From Epichloe hybrida (taxonomy: Eukaryota; Ascomycota; Sordariomycetes; Hypocreales; Clavicipitaceae): DNA of 64,000 nt. The position numbers were made by a program, and so were the translations under genes. The DNA lies in assembly GCA_019022495.1 (NCBI GenBank), contig JAFEKR010000001.1, positions 1 to 64,000 on the forward strand. The letters run 5' to 3'. This document shows positions 31,900 through 42,152 of the stretch, piece by piece. How positions within the stretch are numbered: the stretch's first letter is position 1; each line of letters starts with the position of its first letter. A model generated the notes under the pieces. That model worked only from the letters and a program-made list of their open reading frames with translations. It did no database searches and was not told the origin of the DNA.

Positions 31900-34800
31900 A
31901 ATTACCCCTTAGATAAATACATAGAGAATTTCTCTATTCCTAGATTTCCTACCTAATACTAAGTTTATAGTAAATATATACCTATAAAGCTTTATTAAGA
32001 TATAGTATAAGGTACCTATATATAAAGGTAACACTTATAAGAATCTATAAGTATACCTAGTAGATTTAAATATACTATTTAAGCTAGACCTAAGAACCTT
32101 TTAGGATAATAAAATAAAGGTAATATATACTAGTAGCTACTTAGCTAATAATACAAAGTAATAGTAAATATATTATATAATAGTAAATAGGTTAGTTAAC
32201 TACTTAGCTTACACCTAGGATAGATTTATATCCTAGCTAAACACTAGAGTAATAGATAAAGATATATAGTGCTTAGAAGCTACTAGAATATTACTAAACC
32301 TTAGGTAAAAGAGTAATTAGTCTTTTTAATCTTTCCTAAGACTTTAAATAAAAGTAAAAGTAGAATTACCTAACTAAATCCCTACGTGCTTAAGAATAGT
32401 GATTTTTCTAAATAGCTTAAATAACACTATAAGGAAGCATATAGTTAGCTAAGAGTTTCTAATATCTTAGAGTTACCTATAGGGTTAAGGAAAAAAGGCT
32501 AAAGTTATAATAATATTTATATTAAGTAATTATAATAGAAACCGTAATAAGGAGAGTAGGAGTAATAAGAGATAATGCTCTAGCTCCCCTATAAATAACT
32601 TATAGTAAAGCTTATAGTAACCTAGCATAGGCCAGAGACTATTTAAGTGCTATAAATATAGTAGCCCTAGATATAGTTTAAATAGATATAACGTAGTAAA
32701 CTACTTAATCTATAAAAGTAATAAGCACACTACTAAGAAGTATAAGAATAGTAGTAATAAAACCTTAGACCTAAATAAGATTCTAATTAGTTTAGCTTAG
32801 GCCTAGGATAATAGTCTTACTATAAAAAAACCTATAGATAAGAGAATAAGAATATAAGTGTCCTTATAGCAAGACAACCGCTAGTTAGTAGTGCTAGCGC
32901 TATTTAATATAGGTATGGAATATTTAATAATTCACCCTAAATTATTATTAAAATAGGATTAGAAGAACGTAGAAAAAACAAAGATAACACTAGAAAGCGT
33001 AAGTAAGGATAAGATCCTGTACTAGGGAATCTTATATAAACTAGTTAAGGTAAAAGATAGTATAGGCTATATAAAGGTTTGCTAAGTTAGCTACTATATT
33101 ACTAATATAGGAGAGGGAATACTCCTAGGGATAGACTAGACCCTAGAATATAAACCTATAGTAATAGACTAGAAGCAGGGTTTCTAGAGGTTTTTAATAA
33201 CCTAGGATTGTATTACTTTTGCTATAGGTAAGTAATAACTTTATAAGGTAGTAAAGCAATCTTCTATTACGCTATTACTAGTGTTACTAAAGATTAAGGT
33301 AGTTAACCTAGAGGTAATAGAAGAAGATACTAATAAAAATTCACTAATAGGTAATGTAATAAGCAATAACCTAAGTCATAGTGTAGTTATAGTAATAGTA
33401 GTAGAATATGCTTATGTATTAAAGAAGAAAAAACTAAGAAGTATAATAGTGCTCTAGGTAGTATTTTATAAAGAATTAGTAGTGCTTACACAAGAGACAG
33501 ATAGTAATATACCCCTGTAGCAGATTCTAGAAGAGTACGTGGAATTCGCAGACATATTTTCAAAGGAGCTAGCTAGCAAGCTCCTGGAATTAGGTGGTTA
33601 CACTTATATAATTAAATTAAAAGAGGGAAAATAACCACCCTAGGGACCTATATATAACCTAGCTAAAAAAGAGCTAGAAGTGCTTAAGGAGTACCTAGTA
33701 AGTGCGTAGGAGAAAGGGTAAATTAGAAGATTAACAAGCCTAGTAAGAGCCCTAATTTTATTTATTCTAAAAAAATTAGGGAAATTAAGGCTTTATGTGG
33801 ATTATAGGGGCCTTAATAGGATTACTATTAAAAATAAGGCCCCTTTGCTACTAATCTCTAAAATCCTTAATTAATTAGTAAGTACAAAGATTTTCGTATC
33901 ACTAGATCTTCAAGAGGCGTACTACTAGCTACATATCCATAAGGGTAATAAGTAAAAGATAGCATTCCATTACCACTATAGGCACTTCGAATATCTCATA
34001 ATACTGTTTAGGTTAGTAAATACGCTAGCCACTTTTTAGGAATATATTAACAATACTCTTAAGGGGCTTATAGATAAATTCTATATTATCTACCTTAATA
34101 ACACCCTAATATATAGCAGCGACCCTATAAGACACACGGAGCATATTAAAAGAGTGCTAGGGTGACTTTAGGACACTAACCTCTATGTTAACCTTAAAAA
34201 GTGCTAATTTTTAGTTATAAAGGCAAAGTTCCTAGGTTTTATTATATCTAAGAAGGGCATTAAGATAGAACTATTACGGGTTAAAGCTATTATAACCTAG
34301 CTAATACCTAGTAGCGTGTTTAATATTTAATTATTCCTTAGGTTTATAGGGTTTTACTAACGCTTTATAAAATAGTATAGTAGGGTAGTAGTCTTACTAA
34401 TAAACTATCTAAAGGGTGTTTAACTAGTAGAGTTTAAGCTAGAGCCTAGTAAACTTATAGTGTTTAGAGAACTCTAAAAGAAGTTTTAGAAGGCACTAAT
34501 CTTAGTATACTTTAACCCACTTTATCTGCTAAGAGTAGAGATAGACGTATCTAGTTACACGATTAAAGCTATACTTATAATATTAGTGCTAGGTAGCTAG
34601 CACCTAGTAGCATATTTTTTAAGGAAGTTAACTAATATTAAACTTCGCTACTTAACCCTAGACGCTAAGTTATTAGCAATCTAAGAGGTGTTTTAAGCCT
34701 AGAGATATTACCTTATATATTTAACTTATTAGATTACAGTTATTATAGACTATCTAAATTATAAGTACCTAGCTATAAAGCTAAAGCTATCTAGCAGGTA

Positions 34801-36890
34801 GGTAATAGTATTAGACAAGCTCTATCTATTTAATTTTAGAATTAAATATTATGTAGGTAAGCTAAACCTTGCTAATACCCTGTTAAGAAGAGTAAATTAT
34901 ATTAGTAAGGAGCATAAGGCAAAGGCTATATCCTTATAGCTACCTAACTTCTTAGCTAAGTTTTTAAATACTAAGCAGTAAGGGCACTATATATATAATA
35001 GTATAGTCACAGGCCCTAAGGTTATATTACTTAGTATAGTTAATAGTTTATTATAAGAACACTATAAGGTCTATTTAAGCCTCTAGGGTTTTAAGAAGAC
35101 ATAACTTTATTATATTATTAAGGAACCTAATAGTCTTACAAAGCCTATAAGTAGTACACTAACTAGGTCCGCTTATTATAAGCAGTAAGATTACGCCTTA
35201 TCTATGTTTTCTAATATTTTCGTAAGTTTAGCAAGCCTATAGGTTAGGAGTCTAGCTAGGTTAGTAGTTAGTAAGTAGCATAAGCGCCCCCTTAAAACAC
35301 TACTTAGCTATAATTTATCTATAAGTTTAAAAGCACACTATAAGCTAGCTACTTATAGTAGTGTTATAGTAAGAATATAGGTAATCTAGTAAACCTCTTC
35401 TAAGTTTATACATAACGCTTATCCTATATACATAGAATTAGAGACTCTAATTTAAGTTACATTATTTTAAGTATAGTAAGGTAATAACTTTACTATAGGT
35501 TAGAGGAAGCTACTTAAGAGTAGTAATCTAGAAGCATTATAGACATAGTCCGTCAGGCCCTCTAAGCTATTAATATTTAAGAATAGAGTTTTTATTCTAG
35601 TTAGTATAAGAAAGGAAGTTATACTACTTACCTATAATAACCTAGTAGTAGGCCACTAGGGAGTTAGCAGGACCCTCTATTGGATCATAAGTCAGTATTA
35701 CTAGCTAATAATAAAGAAAGACACTAAGTTATATATGCGAACTTACATAAGCTACTAGACTTCAAAGCCAAGGCACCACAAACCTTACGGCAAGCTAGCT
35801 ATGCTACCAGTGCCTAATTAGCCTTTTCAAGAATTATTAATAGACTTTATTATAGGGCTACTACCTATAAAAGACATAAACTAAACCTATAATACAATCT
35901 TAGTTATTATAGACTATTTTATAAAATATAGTATCTATATCCCCGTTTTAACACGCATAACTAGTAATAGGTTAGCTACTATATTCTTAGAATACGTTTT
36001 TAGGGATTATAGCGCTCCAGAGGGTATTATAATAGACTATAGTTTAACCTTTACTAGTAGGTTTTAGATAACCTTTTACTATCTTATTATAACTAAGCAG
36101 TAACTAAGCACCACATTCCACCCATAAACAGATAGTTAAACGGAATATCTAAACCAAGTTTTAAAGCACTATTTAAGAGCCTTTGCTTGCTTTAACTAAA
36201 CTAATTAGGCTAACAACCTTTTAATGGCATAGTTTACATATAATATAAGCGCTTATTTAACTCATGGCTACACCCTAGCTAAGGCACTATAAGGCTATAA
36301 CCCTAGGGGACTATAGTAAGTAGTTATAAATATTCCTATAGTAAATAACTAGGTAAAAACTTATGCTATCACGCTAAAAGATAGACATATAGTAATTAAG
36401 CAGCTCCTAAGTAACTTATAAGCCTAGTATATAAAACACTATAATAAGAAGCAGACCTTAATAAAGTTTAGTATAGGTAACTATATTTTATTATCTATAA
36501 AGAACATTAACTTATAGTAACCTAGTAGGAAGCTAAGTATAAAGTACTTAGGCCCTTATAAAATTAAAAAGGTAATTAGTACCTATAGACTTATATACTA
36601 ATTAAAGCTGCCACCTAGAACGCGTCTATATAATATTTTTAATATTACTAACCTTAAACTATTCGTAGGGGACCTATCTAGTGTAAAAGATACGTCCTTG
36701 CTATAAGATAATATTGCAGATAATAAGCAGGAGTTTAAAGTTAAAAGAATTATATTATATTATTATAATAGGAGACATTAGAAATACCTAGTTAAATAGA
36801 AGGGCTATAATACTTTAGAAAATTCTTAGGTAAAGAAAAGAGATTTTATTATAATAGATATTATTAAGAATTATAAGCAGTAACTAAGCA
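31900..36890 (+). pseudogene. Gypsy gag-pol remnant (gag, PR, RT, RNase H, IN, chromodomain)
   Basis: Reading TAG as the original CAG/TGG gives one long conceptual frame. Gag spans about 31900-32860 with a zinc-knuckle relic near 32640-32700. A protease strand reads LALFNIGIEYLIIHP at about 32900, with the catalytic Asp replaced by Asn. RT covers about 33600-34230: LRLYVDYRGLNRITIKNKAP, FVSLDLQEAYYQLHIH, and YLNN at 34091-34102 in place of YLDD. RNase H is about 34540-34900. Integrase is about 35600-36330, with GHQGVSRTLYW, a DFIIGL Asp, an IIDYSLTFTSRF Asp and TDSQTEYLNQVL. A chromodomain reads KYLVKQKGYNTLENS (about 36780-36835). Dozens of in-frame TAG codons and the Asp-to-Asn changes make it non-functional. 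All of these are the transitions expected of RIP. Confidence 0.9.
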
Positions 36891-38276
36891 GCTAGTTCGC
36901 GGATATAGAGGTATATTTAATAGATTTCAGATAGTAGTAGCGACATATAAAAAAAAATCCAGATAATTTCTTAGATAACCTAACTTATAGCTACTTTACA
37001 CTAATTACTCTATTAACATATTACCCGCCAGGCCCTTAGTAATCTTACTAGTAATAATAGGGGCAGAGAATTTATCCTTATTATTAGAAGAATCCCTCTC
37101 TTTATATATATATATATAAAGCTTGCTAGGGAGGTTTAGCAGCCTAACACAAGTAGGAAGCGCAGACGCGTTAGTAGCAAGCTACTAGTAAGTTAGTAAA
37201 GCTATAAGCTAGAGCGTAGGAAGTGCATATAGATAGAAGATTTTATATAATAAAACATAAACTATTAGAAATATTAATCTAGACTTCTAGATTAATAGTA
37301 TTATTAAGTAGTAATATAGTAACTTATTTATTAGCATTAGCCTTATATGTAACTTTTACTATAAGTTATGCTTACCTTACTTACCTATGCTTATTAGCAT
37401 TTTTAGTGGTTAGGAGTATATTATAAAGTTTATGTTTTATATATATTAGATACTAGTAGTATATTAGTAGTAACTAAGTTATAAAAACAAGAGATATATA
37501 TATTATTAAGAAAGTATAGATTATTATTAGAATTACTATAAGTATTAATATGCTTAAAGAGCATATAGTATAACTAGGTAAACTAAGCAGTACACTAGCA
37601 GTATATTAGTATATATATTAGTAGTAAGAAAGGGAGAATAAACCTTAGCATAGTCCTTATTATTACGCATATAATAGGCGTATTTTATTAAGTTATCTAT
37701 ATAAGTTAGGAGTAATATATAGTAAGATAGTAGTAAAGTTATACTTAGAGAATTAGTATATTAGGTTAGGATAGATTTACCCTTAATAATATATTATGGC
37801 TTTACACTATTACTATCTTTAGGTATAATAGCCTATATTATAACTTACTATATATAGTAAATACAAGGAATTTTTATTTTACTAGTATTACTAGCTATAA
37901 GTTAGTAGGGTAAGCGCTAGGGGGACCTAGATATTATACTTATATAGAAATTTTAGAAGCTAAATATTTCTTACTAGGAGACTTTAAAGGGGATGTTATA
38001 GGAGTTTTTAAAATAGAAGGAGGTAGTAGTAGTAAAGTAGTTACTTATATTAAAGATATTATTAACTACTAGTAAGTTAGTAGTAATATACTATAAGAAA
38101 CTTATAGGTAAAAGGTAAGCTACTAACATATTAGTGTTTAAGAGAATTTAGATATTTTAGATAAGGATAGATATAGATAATAAAGTAATGCTATAGGATA
38201 TTAGTAACTACTATAAGAGAAGCTATAAAGCTACTAGCTTATAAGTAAGGGTAACTTATAATACTAAGGGAGAATA
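36891..38276 (+). other. Unassigned AT-rich interior of the Gypsy element
   Basis: It lies downstream of the chromodomain. With TAG read through, long conceptual stretches remain (for example LENQYIRLGQIYPQQYIMAL near 37745-37805), so it may once have coded for protein, but no family was recognised. A TATATATATA run lies near 37103. Confidence 0.4.
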
Positions 38277-38329
38277 TTGTTAAAAATAAGACTTATTTTT
38301 AGCCCTTTTCTAGTTAAAGAACCTTCTTA

Positions 38330-39095
38330 TTACTAGCTTGCTTTGCAAGTCTGACAGCTGCACTGCAGCTGTCAACGGTCGCGAGGGCAGCTATCAATGG
38401 CTGCGTCGCAGCTGTTAACAGCTGCGACCGACCGTGTGGATGACTAATTAGTCAATTGCGTTGTGGCTGCAAGTGTGGCTACAACCACGCCACTAGTAAT
38501 TAGGTAAGCTAGGGTGACGTAAGCTAGGGTGATGTAAGCAGGTTACCCTACACATAACTTACCCTATAGCTATCTTTGACAGCGATTTTCTCTTTATCTA
38601 GAGGTCGTACAAAAGTTTCACATATAGCAAATTAAAGCTTAAAGATAGGGCTTTCTCTTTATGCAAGGTTATTTTTTGGACCAAAAGTTGGTGCATACGG
38701 GTTACTAGCTAGTATAGTGGTGAGTCGATTTTTTGGTTTTTGCATACAAATGAATTTTGCGGAAAATCAAAAGTGGCCCATAAGACCCCGGTAGCGGCCC
38801 GGATCCACCAATACGGTCAGTAAGTCTATGAGAGGAAGAAGATCTTTTTAACTAGCTAGATAGCTAGTCCTCTCAACTAACAACAGCCGCATTGCCCATA
38901 CAACGTATCTAAAATCAATTCTATTGCTCTATAAGATATTATAAAAGTGATCTAAATTGAATTCTATTAGTTAATAACTGCCACAACCTTCCGTTGCGTT
39001 ACGTTGATTGATTTAACGTTGCAGCCCTATTGGTCCCCGACCGTAGAGTTTGCACCCGTACAGCTGTTGCCAGCTGGCAACTAGCTCCCTACATT
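38330..39095. other. GC-richer, weakly mutated island inside the Gypsy element
   Basis: This stretch keeps CpG, CAG and TGG words that are nearly absent on both sides. It opens with CAGCTG-rich inverted repeats: a 10-bp-arm palindrome at 38353-38373 and a perfect 16-bp palindrome CAGCTGTTAACAGCTG at 38409-38424. It ends near CAGCTGTTGCCAGCTGG (39060-39076). A direct repeat TAAGCTAGGGTGA(C/T)GTAAGC lies at about 38505-38540. No coding frame was seen. It may be a later, separate insertion. Confidence 0.55.
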
Positions 39096-39643
39096 TCAAT
39101 AAATATAAAGGGAAGAAAAGTATATAAAAGTAAGGGAAAGTAAGCCTTTTTTATATTAGCCCTAGACCCCTAAGTAATTTATATACTATATATAGCTAAT
39201 CTAGGAATTATAATATTTATAGTTATAGCTACTACTAGTAAATACGCACACTAGCTATAAACTCCTAGTAAGATTAATATAATATTCCTAATATTAGATA
39301 AGAAGTTATTTATTTTAAATAGCGCGTGTTACCCTAACTATTTAACCTAATTATAAAACTTAATATAGGTAGTCCGCTTACTTAGCGCTAATAACTTATT
39401 AGATAAAGGTATGTATATTAGAGGTAATAAAGCAGTAAGTGTATAGCTATCTATAATCCAGATATCACAAGGAAGATTACCTAGGTCCTAATAATATTTA
39501 CCTTATTATTTAAAGCAAATATAATACCACGCACTAATAGTATAGCTAGTAATATAAACATTACTATAGGTTATACGTAGTAAACACACACTAGCTAAGT
39601 AGCTCTTTATAATTAAGGATAATTATATATTAAGGGGGTAGTA
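39096..39643. other. Gypsy 3' non-coding region and polypurine tract
   Basis: AT-rich, RIP-altered sequence ending in the purine-rich tract TAAGGGGGTAG directly before the 3' LTR. No gene was recognised. Confidence 0.5.
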
Positions 39644-39910
39644 TATTAGGAGCACGGAGGCTAGGGAGTTATGGATAGGATAGTTATATAACGGAGCTCT
39701 TAGGTAAGCCTTAGCCTACGCGAATAACTAAGTAGCTACTAGATAGCTATGTGCACGTAGTAGGGTATTTAGATAAGGACTGCCTATAAGAGATATAGAA
39801 GGTTAGAGTTTAAGACCTTTATACACCTACCCCTAAGTAGTAGCTCTCTAGCTATAACTAAGAACCTTAGCCTTTACTCCGTTTATATCTCCCTAAACAC
39901 AGTTATGACA
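39644..39910 (+). repeat. Gypsy 3' LTR
   Basis: 267 bp, from TATTAGGAGC (mutated TGTCAGGAGC) to TTATGACA, collinear with the 5' LTR. Its left end is more mutated and its right end less mutated than the partner. Confidence 0.9.
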
Positions 39911-41297
39911 AGAAGTTCTCCAAGAAGGAAGAGACCTAGCTTGCTATAGTAGGCTTTAACATAAAGCTAAAGTAATTCCTAACTTAGGACTACCCTCTTA
40001 TGTTTAATAGTAGTATTATCTTACTAGAGAATAATACTATTAAGATCTAGCAGAAAGGGTAGAGTAATAAGTTAGAGTTAGTTTTAATAACTAACTTAAA
40101 GCGTAAATACATTAAGTAAAGGGCCTAAGGCGCTTATATTACCTTAATTTACTAACTAGAGGCTTGCTTTAACCTATCTATTACTATATAACACTAGGAG
40201 CTAACCCTAGAGAATATAAAAGCCCTTAATTGCTGCCTAAAGTAGTAGATAAATTACTTAGAGAGAGGTCTAATGTTTATCCTAATTAACCTTAAGAAGG
40301 CAAAGCTCTTTACCTTTATAGATAGATCCTTTGCTAATAACTAGGACTTATTCTTATAACTAGGATATATACTTATCCTAGCGAACAAAGATTATACTAA
40401 TAGTAAATTTATAATTAAAGGTAATATTATATACTTTAGCTTAATAAAGAGTAAGAGAGTTACGTAAAGCGTGCTTACCTTAGAAGTTTACGGCATAGTA
40501 GCTAGTATTAATATAGCTTATATAATTATAACTACCCTAAACTTAGTTACTAACTAACTAAAGCTCCTAAAGATCCTAGTTATTATATATATGGATTTAT
40601 ACTTCTTATATAAGTGCCTTATTAAGCTTAGTATAATAAAGGAGAAACGCCTAATAATTAATATTATAGCCCTTTAATAGTTATATAAACGCTAAGAACT
40701 CTATGAGATCTAATAGATTAATAGAGAGAATAACCTAGCTAATACCTTTATAAAGGTATTACCTAATAAGGCCCTTAAGAGCTTTATCTTAACTAACTAA
40801 ATAACTATCTAGATAAAGGGATAGGTTACCTATATATAATATATATATAGTAAGAGGAAAATATAATCCTCTAGGAGGGTAGCTATAAGGATAAGATAGT
40901 AATACATAGGGGATTTACGCCCCTATAGTTAATATCCCTAGTAGCTATAACCACGCTAGCCTACTAGGCCCTCCTAGTAAACTATAGATATTAATAGTAG
41001 TGTGTAAGAGAATAAAGGTATTACTAAGGAGGAGGAAGATATTATATATACACTATAGTGTGGTATATATATTATTTTAAGGAAAGAAAGGATTTAGAAT
41101 AACCTACTTATCCTTATATAGGCTTATAGGCTAAGTAAGATTATTATTTCCCTTTTATTAGTAACTATACGCCTAGATAGGCTATAAGTTCTTTTCCTTA
41201 TATCCCCTATTAATTATATTCTTAATTTATCTTTCCTTTTTTATTTCTATAATTAATATCGCGTGTTAATAATTATATTAAAAGAGAGAAGTTCTAG
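39911..41297 (+). pseudogene. Copia internal region, right fragment (RNase H)
   Basis: With TAG read through, the plus strand gives a Copia RNase H and its lead-in: FIDRSFANNQDLSSQLGYIL (about 40315-40375), then SKRVTRSVLASEVYGIVAG (about 40450-40505), and INRENNLADAFTKVLPNKAL (about 40715-40775), the usual C-terminal motif of Copia pol. The stretch from about 40860 to 41297 is non-coding 3' region of the element. Multiple TAG stops inactivate it. Confidence 0.8.
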
Positions 41298-41608
41298 TAT
41301 TAAAATAAAGGTAATATTAATCACCTATCATAGCTATAATTACCTAGCAGAAGCTTAGGCCGCGCGCGGACCCTACACATAACCTATAACCTAGCACGTT
41401 AATTAGCTAGGAAATATAGGGATATAAACGCGTAACCCCTTTTCCTTTTATGTATTATAACTTCTAGCTTTTTACCTCTCTTTTCCTATAACTTAATCAA
41501 TCATGATAACAGATAACGTAGCCTAGAATAGATAATTAATTAATGACGATACTATTCTTCGGGCTCACGACTGTATTACATTAAATTCAATACCCTGTGA
41601 ATCCAACA
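41298..41608 (+). repeat. Copia 3' LTR
   Basis: 311 bp, uninterrupted, containing the empty hAT target site. It starts TATTAAAAT (mutated TGTTGGAAC) and ends ATCCAACA, followed at once by the GAGAC target duplication. Confidence 0.9.
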
Positions 41609-41780
41609 GAGACATTACCTATTTATATAACACTGCGTACATTGTTAGGTTTTACTCTCACACACCGTTGTCGACATGGTTCGCATCGCCTTAGCCTCTG
41701 CTCTTGCCCGTAAGTTCTGAAATTGAGCAAGGCATCTTTGTTTTTGTGAATCTAGATGTTTGTCGTACAGGTGGCTGAAA
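41609..41780 (+). other. Copia target duplication and orphan signal-peptide-like exon
   Basis: GAGAC (41609-41613) closes the Copia insertion. At 41676 the plus strand has ATGGTTCGC.., encoding MVRIALASALA and running into GTAAGT (41710), which looks like the first exon of a secreted-protein gene. No continuation was found downstream, where the opposite strand carries another relic. It could be a truncated gene or chance. Confidence 0.35.
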
Positions 41781-42152
41781 GGTCATTAGATACCTTTCTC
41801 GGCCCATTCTTGGCAGTTCAGTATTGATTGATTCGTGAACCACCTCTATGCTGTTGTACTGAGTTTTGGCAGGCTGATAATATTCAGCAATACATGCTCT
41901 GTTCTCGAAGATCATGTTCTTTGACCAGAAGATACTTGCTTCACCAGCTGGATGCAGTGTGAAGACTGGATTCCCGGCCTGGTCGATCTTCATGTCGGCC
42001 AGCTCTTTGTGCCCGATCTTGGCATCTGGCGGAGACTGCTCATTCCCTAATGGCGGAAGAAAATTGTATCCATAAATTTCCAGGAGAGTCTATTTGAAAA
42101 AGTCACGGTCGATTGCCGACCTCCGAAGTGGGATGTCTCCGGGGGCCTCCAT
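41691..42152 (-). pseudogene. Relic of an unrecognised protein gene with one in-frame stop
   Basis: From an ATG at 42150-42152 the minus strand reads MEAPGDIPLRRSAIDRDFFK, then TAG (42090-42092), then TLLEIYGYNFLPPLGNEQSP and onward in the same frame to about 41780. It includes MKIDQAGNPVFTLHPAGEAS and CIAEYYQPAKTQYNSIEVVH. The continuous, well-composed frame across the single TAG suggests a former gene with a CAG-to-TAG change. The last part (about 41691-41780) may be read-through into an intron. I do not recognise the family. It lies next to the Copia insertion, where RIP could have leaked. Confidence 0.5.

Larger units (their letters stand above)
31266..39910 (+). mobile_element. Gypsy-type chromovirus LTR retrotransposon, RIP-inactivated
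   Basis: The 8,645-bp element lies inside the Copia interior. Its LTRs are 267 bp each (31266-31532 and 39644-39910), beginning TGTCA and ending TGACA in their least mutated copies. A purine-rich tract (TAAGGGGGTAG, about 39631-39642) precedes the 3' LTR. Domain order on the plus strand is gag with a zinc-knuckle relic, protease, reverse transcriptase, RNase H, integrase, chromodomain; the chromodomain places it among chromoviruses. About 2.7 kb between chromodomain and 3' LTR is unassigned and includes a GC-richer island (38330-39095). No clean 5-bp target duplication is seen. Confidence 0.9.
28014..41608 (+). mobile_element. Copia-type LTR retrotransposon remnant (outer element of a nested stack)
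   Basis: The ends are TGTTGGA..TCCAACA type LTRs: 5' LTR 28014-28223 plus 30392-30488, 3' LTR 41298-41608. It is flanked by a perfect 5-bp target duplication GAGAC (28009-28013 and 41609-41613). Once inserts are removed, the interior is only about 2.2 kb (30489-31265 and 39911-41297), so most of gag-pol is missing. The right part encodes a decayed Copia RNase H on the plus strand. Interior codons are full of TAG from CAG/TGG. The element hosts a hAT-like insert in its 5' LTR and a Gypsy element in its interior, so it is the oldest of the three. Confidence 0.88.
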
